From Algorimicrobium sediminis (GTDB lineage: Bacteria > Bacteroidota > Bacteroidia > Flavobacteriales > Flavobacteriaceae), in NCBI RefSeq assembly GCF_042684585.1, contig NZ_JBHULS010000002.1, forward strand, positions 744,001-808,000: 64,000 bases of DNA. The letters are read 5' to 3'. Shown here piece after piece: positions 61,690 to 64,000 of this stretch (position 1 is the first letter of the stretch; each line of letters begins with the position of its first letter). A program made the position numbers and the translations under genes. A model generated the notes under the pieces. The model saw only the letters and a list, made by a program, of their open reading frames with translations. It was not told the origin of the DNA and did not search any database.

Positions 61690-62655
61690 TTAACCTACGG
61701 TTACACGTTTAAAATCTGTTATGGCAACATCGCCAAAAGATGCTACATACTGTGCAACAGTTTGTTTTTCATCCTTAATAAAACGCTGATCCAATAAACA
61801 TTGTTCTTGATCCAACGTGGTATTATCTGAAATGAAACGCTCCATTTTACCTGGTAAAATACGGTCCCAAATTTGTTCTGGTTTGCCTTCAGCTTTTAAT
61901 TCTGCTTTGGCATCGGCTTCAGCTTGCGCTAAAACTTCAGGCGTTAATTGCGCCATAGAAATGTATTTAGGGACGTTTTTAAGTGTTTTACCCAAACGAC
62001 CTAATTCAATGTTATCTTTTTCTATAACGGCAATACGTGCTTCTGTTTCCGCTGCTATGTAAGCAGGATCAAAATCTTTGTAAGATAATGAGGTTGCTCC
62101 CATAGAGGCTACTTGCATACTTAAGTCTTTAACCAGTGTATCTGCTTTTTCTACAGGCTGCGATAAACCAACTAAAGCAGCAATTTTGTTAATGTGAACA
62201 TACTGCCCAACATAAGGTGCTTCTAATTTTTCGAATGCAGTTATTTCTAGTTTTTCGCCAATAACGCCAGTTTGTTCTACTAGCTTTTCAGCAACGGTCA
62301 TACCGTTAAAATCGCTTTCTAATAGGGCTTCTTTAGTATCGAAATTTAAGGCATGGTTTGCTAGTTCGTTTGCTAATGCTAGGAAGCTTTCGTTTTTACC
62401 AACAAAGTCTGTTTCGCAACCAAGAACAAGCGCAACACCAAGTGTATTGGTATCGTTAACTTTGGCTACTGCTGCACCTTCAGAGGACTCTCTGTCTGCT
62501 CTTTTTTCGGCAACTTTTTGTCCTTTTTTACGTAATACGTCAATGGCTTTGTCAAAATCGCCTTCAGCTTCTACTAAAGCTTTTTTGCAGTCCATCATAC
62601 CTGCACCAGTGGCTTGTCTTAATTTATTTACTTCTGCGGCTGTTACTTTTACCAT
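61690..62655 (-). CDS. tsf: elongation factor Ts
   Basis: A 321-residue nucleotide-exchange factor for EF-Tu. The N-terminal UBA-like domain has LRQATGAGMMDCKKALVEAEGDFDKAI, followed by the core motif ETDFVGKNESFLALANELA (about 80-100) containing the TDFV contact to EF-Tu. The extra length over E. coli EF-Ts is a longer core domain, common in Bacteroidetes. It follows rpsB in the same direction, separated by a hairpin. Confidence 0.97.
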   Translation of the reverse strand: MVKVTAAEVNKLRQATGAGMMDCKKALVEAEGDFDKAIDVLRKKGQKVAEKRADRESSEGAAVAKVNDTNTLGVALVLGCETDFVGKNESFLALANELANHALNFDTKEALLESDFNGMTVAEKLVEQTGVIGEKLEITAFEKLEAPYVGQYVHINKIAALVGLSQPVEKADTLVKDLSMQVASMGATSLSYKDFDPAYIAAETEARIAVIEKDNIELGRLGKTLKNVPKYISMAQLTPEVLAQAEADAKAELKAEGKPEQIWDRILPGKMERFISDNTTLDQEQCLLDQRFIKDEKQTVAQYVASFGDVAITDFKRVTVG

Positions 62656-62679
62656 AGCTTGATAATGTATTTTAATTTA

Positions 62680-62731
62680 AAAAAGTCGTTTAACGTGCTT
62701 TCTGTAAGGGAAGGGTATTAAACGACTTTTT
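62680..62731 (-). terminator. hairpin between rpsB and tsf
   Basis: Arms AAAAAGTCGTTTAA (62680-62693) and TTAAACGACTTTTT (62718-62731), perfect over 14 bp around a 24-base loop. It probably attenuates read-through from rpsB into tsf. Confidence 0.65.
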
Positions 62732-62751
62732 AGGTATTGTTTTACTTTAAT

Positions 62752-63513
62752 TTATTCTTCTTCTTCTTTAGCTACCTCTTTTTTAGCTTTAGGTGCATCT
62801 TTTTCGGCTTTAGGAGCGTCTTTTTCTGCTTTACGTTTAGCTAAACCTTCTGAAATAGCAGCTGCTACGTGGGTTAACACTTTGTCTATAGATTTTGAAG
62901 CGTCATCGTTTGCAGGTATTACATAATCCACTTGGCGTGGATCTGAATTGGTATCTACCATAGCAAAAATTGGAATGTTTAATTTTTGCGCTTCTTTAAT
63001 AGCAATGTGCTCACGCTTAATGTCTACCACAAATAAAGCTGCTGGTAAGCGGGTCATATCGGAAATAGAGCCCAAGTTTTTTTCTAATTTAGCGCGCTGA
63101 CGGTCTACTTGTAAACGCTCTTTTTTAGAAAGGGAATTAAAGGTGCCATCTTTCTTCATTCTATCAATAGTAGCCATTTTTTTTACGGCTTTTCTAATAG
63201 TTACAAAGTTTGTAAGCATACCACCTGGCCATCTTTCAGTAATGTATGGCATGTTAATTTCCGATGCTTTTTCTGCTACAATATCTTTAGCTTGTTTTTT
63301 TGTGGCTACAAATAAAATTTTGCGTCCCGAAGCGGCAATTTTGCTTAAGGCATCGCCAGCTTCTTCTATTTTAGCTGCTGTTTTGTATAGGTTAATAATA
63401 TGGATACCGTTACGCTCCATATACACGTAAGGCGCCATGTTTGGGTCCCACTTACGTGTTAGGTGTCCAAAGTGTACACCTGCTTCTAATAATTCTTTGA
63501 CTTCTACTGCCAT
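62752..63513 (-). CDS. rpsB: 30S ribosomal protein S2
   Basis: A 253-residue ribosomal protein. Diagnostic blocks are LLEAGVHFGHLTRKWDPNMAPYVY at the N-terminus, ERWPGGMLTNFVTI near 98-112, and PIFAMVDTNSDPRQVDYVIPANDDA near 190-215. The C-terminus has an extra Lys/Glu-rich tail containing a duplicated KAEKDAP unit, a low-complexity extension beyond the S2 fold. The open frame begins at a TTG 11 codons upstream, but ATG 63513 (MAVEVKELL) is the normal family start. Confidence 0.97.
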   Translation of the reverse strand: MAVEVKELLEAGVHFGHLTRKWDPNMAPYVYMERNGIHIINLYKTAAKIEEAGDALSKIAASGRKILFVATKKQAKDIVAEKASEINMPYITERWPGGMLTNFVTIRKAVKKMATIDRMKKDGTFNSLSKKERLQVDRQRAKLEKNLGSISDMTRLPAALFVVDIKREHIAIKEAQKLNIPIFAMVDTNSDPRQVDYVIPANDDASKSIDKVLTHVAAAISEGLAKRKAEKDAPKAEKDAPKAKKEVAKEEEE

Positions 63514-63699
63514 TTTGTAATAGTTTACGTTCTGTTGAATTAGCAATGATTTAGTGGTTCTTTTAATAATAAAAATTGCCTAAACCATTTAGATGCTAAA
63601 CTAAATCCTGTTTTTATATAAGGACAACAATAACTGTTTAAATTGTTTCTTTTTGTTACTATCCAATTATGTAGCGCCATAAGCGCCATGGATAAGCGA

Positions 63700-64000
63700 T
63701 TAACGTTTCGAGAATTGGAATTTTTTACGCGCTTTTTTCTGACCGAATTTCTTACGCTCTACCATTCTTGGATCTCTAGTTAGCAAGCCTTCTGGCTTTA
63801 AAATTAATCTGTTTTCAGGGTCTAATTCGCACATAGCGCGCGAAACACCTAAACGGATTGCTTCTGCCTGACCTGTTATACCACCTCCATATACATTTAC
63901 TGTAATATCAAAGTTGCTATCATTGTTAGTCATAACTAAAGGTTGCTTAATTTTGTACTGCAAAGTTGCTGTCGGAAAATAAGCCGTCATGTCTTTTTTA
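63700..64000 (-). CDS. rpsI: 30S ribosomal protein S9, 5' end outside the window
   Basis: The C-terminal ~100 residues of S9, running past the window edge. YFPTATLQYKIKQPL, VYGGGITGQAEAIRLGVSRAM and the end LLTRDPRMVERKKFGQKKARK with the basic FQFSKR tail are diagnostic. The first Met in view (63990) is internal: the frame continues as KKD to base 64000, and about 30 N-terminal residues are missing. rpsB follows 186 bp downstream. Confidence 0.96.
   Translation of the reverse strand, partial: KKDMTAYFPTATLQYKIKQPLVMTNNDSNFDITVNVYGGGITGQAEAIRLGVSRAMCELDPENRLILKPEGLLTRDPRMVERKKFGQKKARKKFQFSKR

Overview
The window is a stretch of chromosome from a low-GC member of the Bacteroidetes, almost certainly the family Flavobacteriaceae. 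The evidence is a set of TonB-dependent receptors with CarboxypepD_reg-like domains, a secreted M36 peptidase with a type IX secretion tail, a GLPGL-family gene, sigma-54, a PiT transporter fused to a PhoU-like domain, and promoters of the Bacteroidetes form TAnnTTTG instead of a TATAAT box. I see no phage, insertion sequence, CRISPR array or rRNA. There is one tRNA (Ser, anticodon GGA).

Layout. 1-5.6 kb: MscS channel, HupE-like protein, dCMP deaminase with an S41 protease, a short FAD oxidoreductase with a small membrane protein, and a DUF3109 protein. 6-9.6 kb: class I ribonucleotide reductase (nrdB, nrdA). 9.8-16.5 kb: a probable phosphate-starvation block (PiT transporter; TonB receptor plus lipoprotein), both units headed by 11-bp phased PhoB-like repeats. 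16.5-28.4 kb: dgt, dxs, M36 protease, tadA, a ClC protein, a TPR lipoprotein, a TonB-C-like protein and aspS. 28.5-35.3 kb: a TetR-TolC-adaptor-RND efflux operon with a perfect inverted-repeat operator. 35.3-41.5 kb: polyprenyl synthase and the 2-oxoglutarate dehydrogenase genes sucA-sucB. 41.5-42.4 kb: an apparently gene-free region holding four tandem, identically built minus-strand promoters, three of which run into short RNA genes ending in terminators and one into a 31-residue membrane peptide. 42.4-48.5 kb: aspartyl protease, TatD, asparaginase, tRNA-Ser, the ExbB-ExbD-ExbD energising complex and a PorT-like protein. 48.5-57.3 kb: PAP2-like protein, rpoN, asnS, an MMPL/RND exporter, an outer-membrane barrel protein, frr and pyrH. 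57.4-61.6 kb: a decayed GLPGL/TonB-receptor locus on the opposite strand, lying between pyrH and tsf. 61.7-64 kb: tsf, rpsB and the 3' part of rpsI.

How the parts work together. The ExbB/ExbD proteins would energise the TonB receptors. The receptor-lipoprotein pair and the PiT transporter look like outer- and inner-membrane steps of phosphate (or phospho-compound) uptake under one regulator. The dCMP deaminase, ribonucleotide reductase and dGTPase are scattered dNTP-pool genes. The ribosomal/translation genes rpsI-rpsB-tsf-pyrH-frr form the usual order apart from the inserted decayed locus.

The strongest candidate for something undescribed is the tandem array at 41.7-42.4 kb. Each unit has TACGTA-N4-TACGTA, then exactly 23 bp (22 in the fourth), then a TAnnTTTR promoter element, then a conserved RNA 5' end, and in three units an intrinsic terminator. 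All positions and motifs were read by eye; no database search was made.
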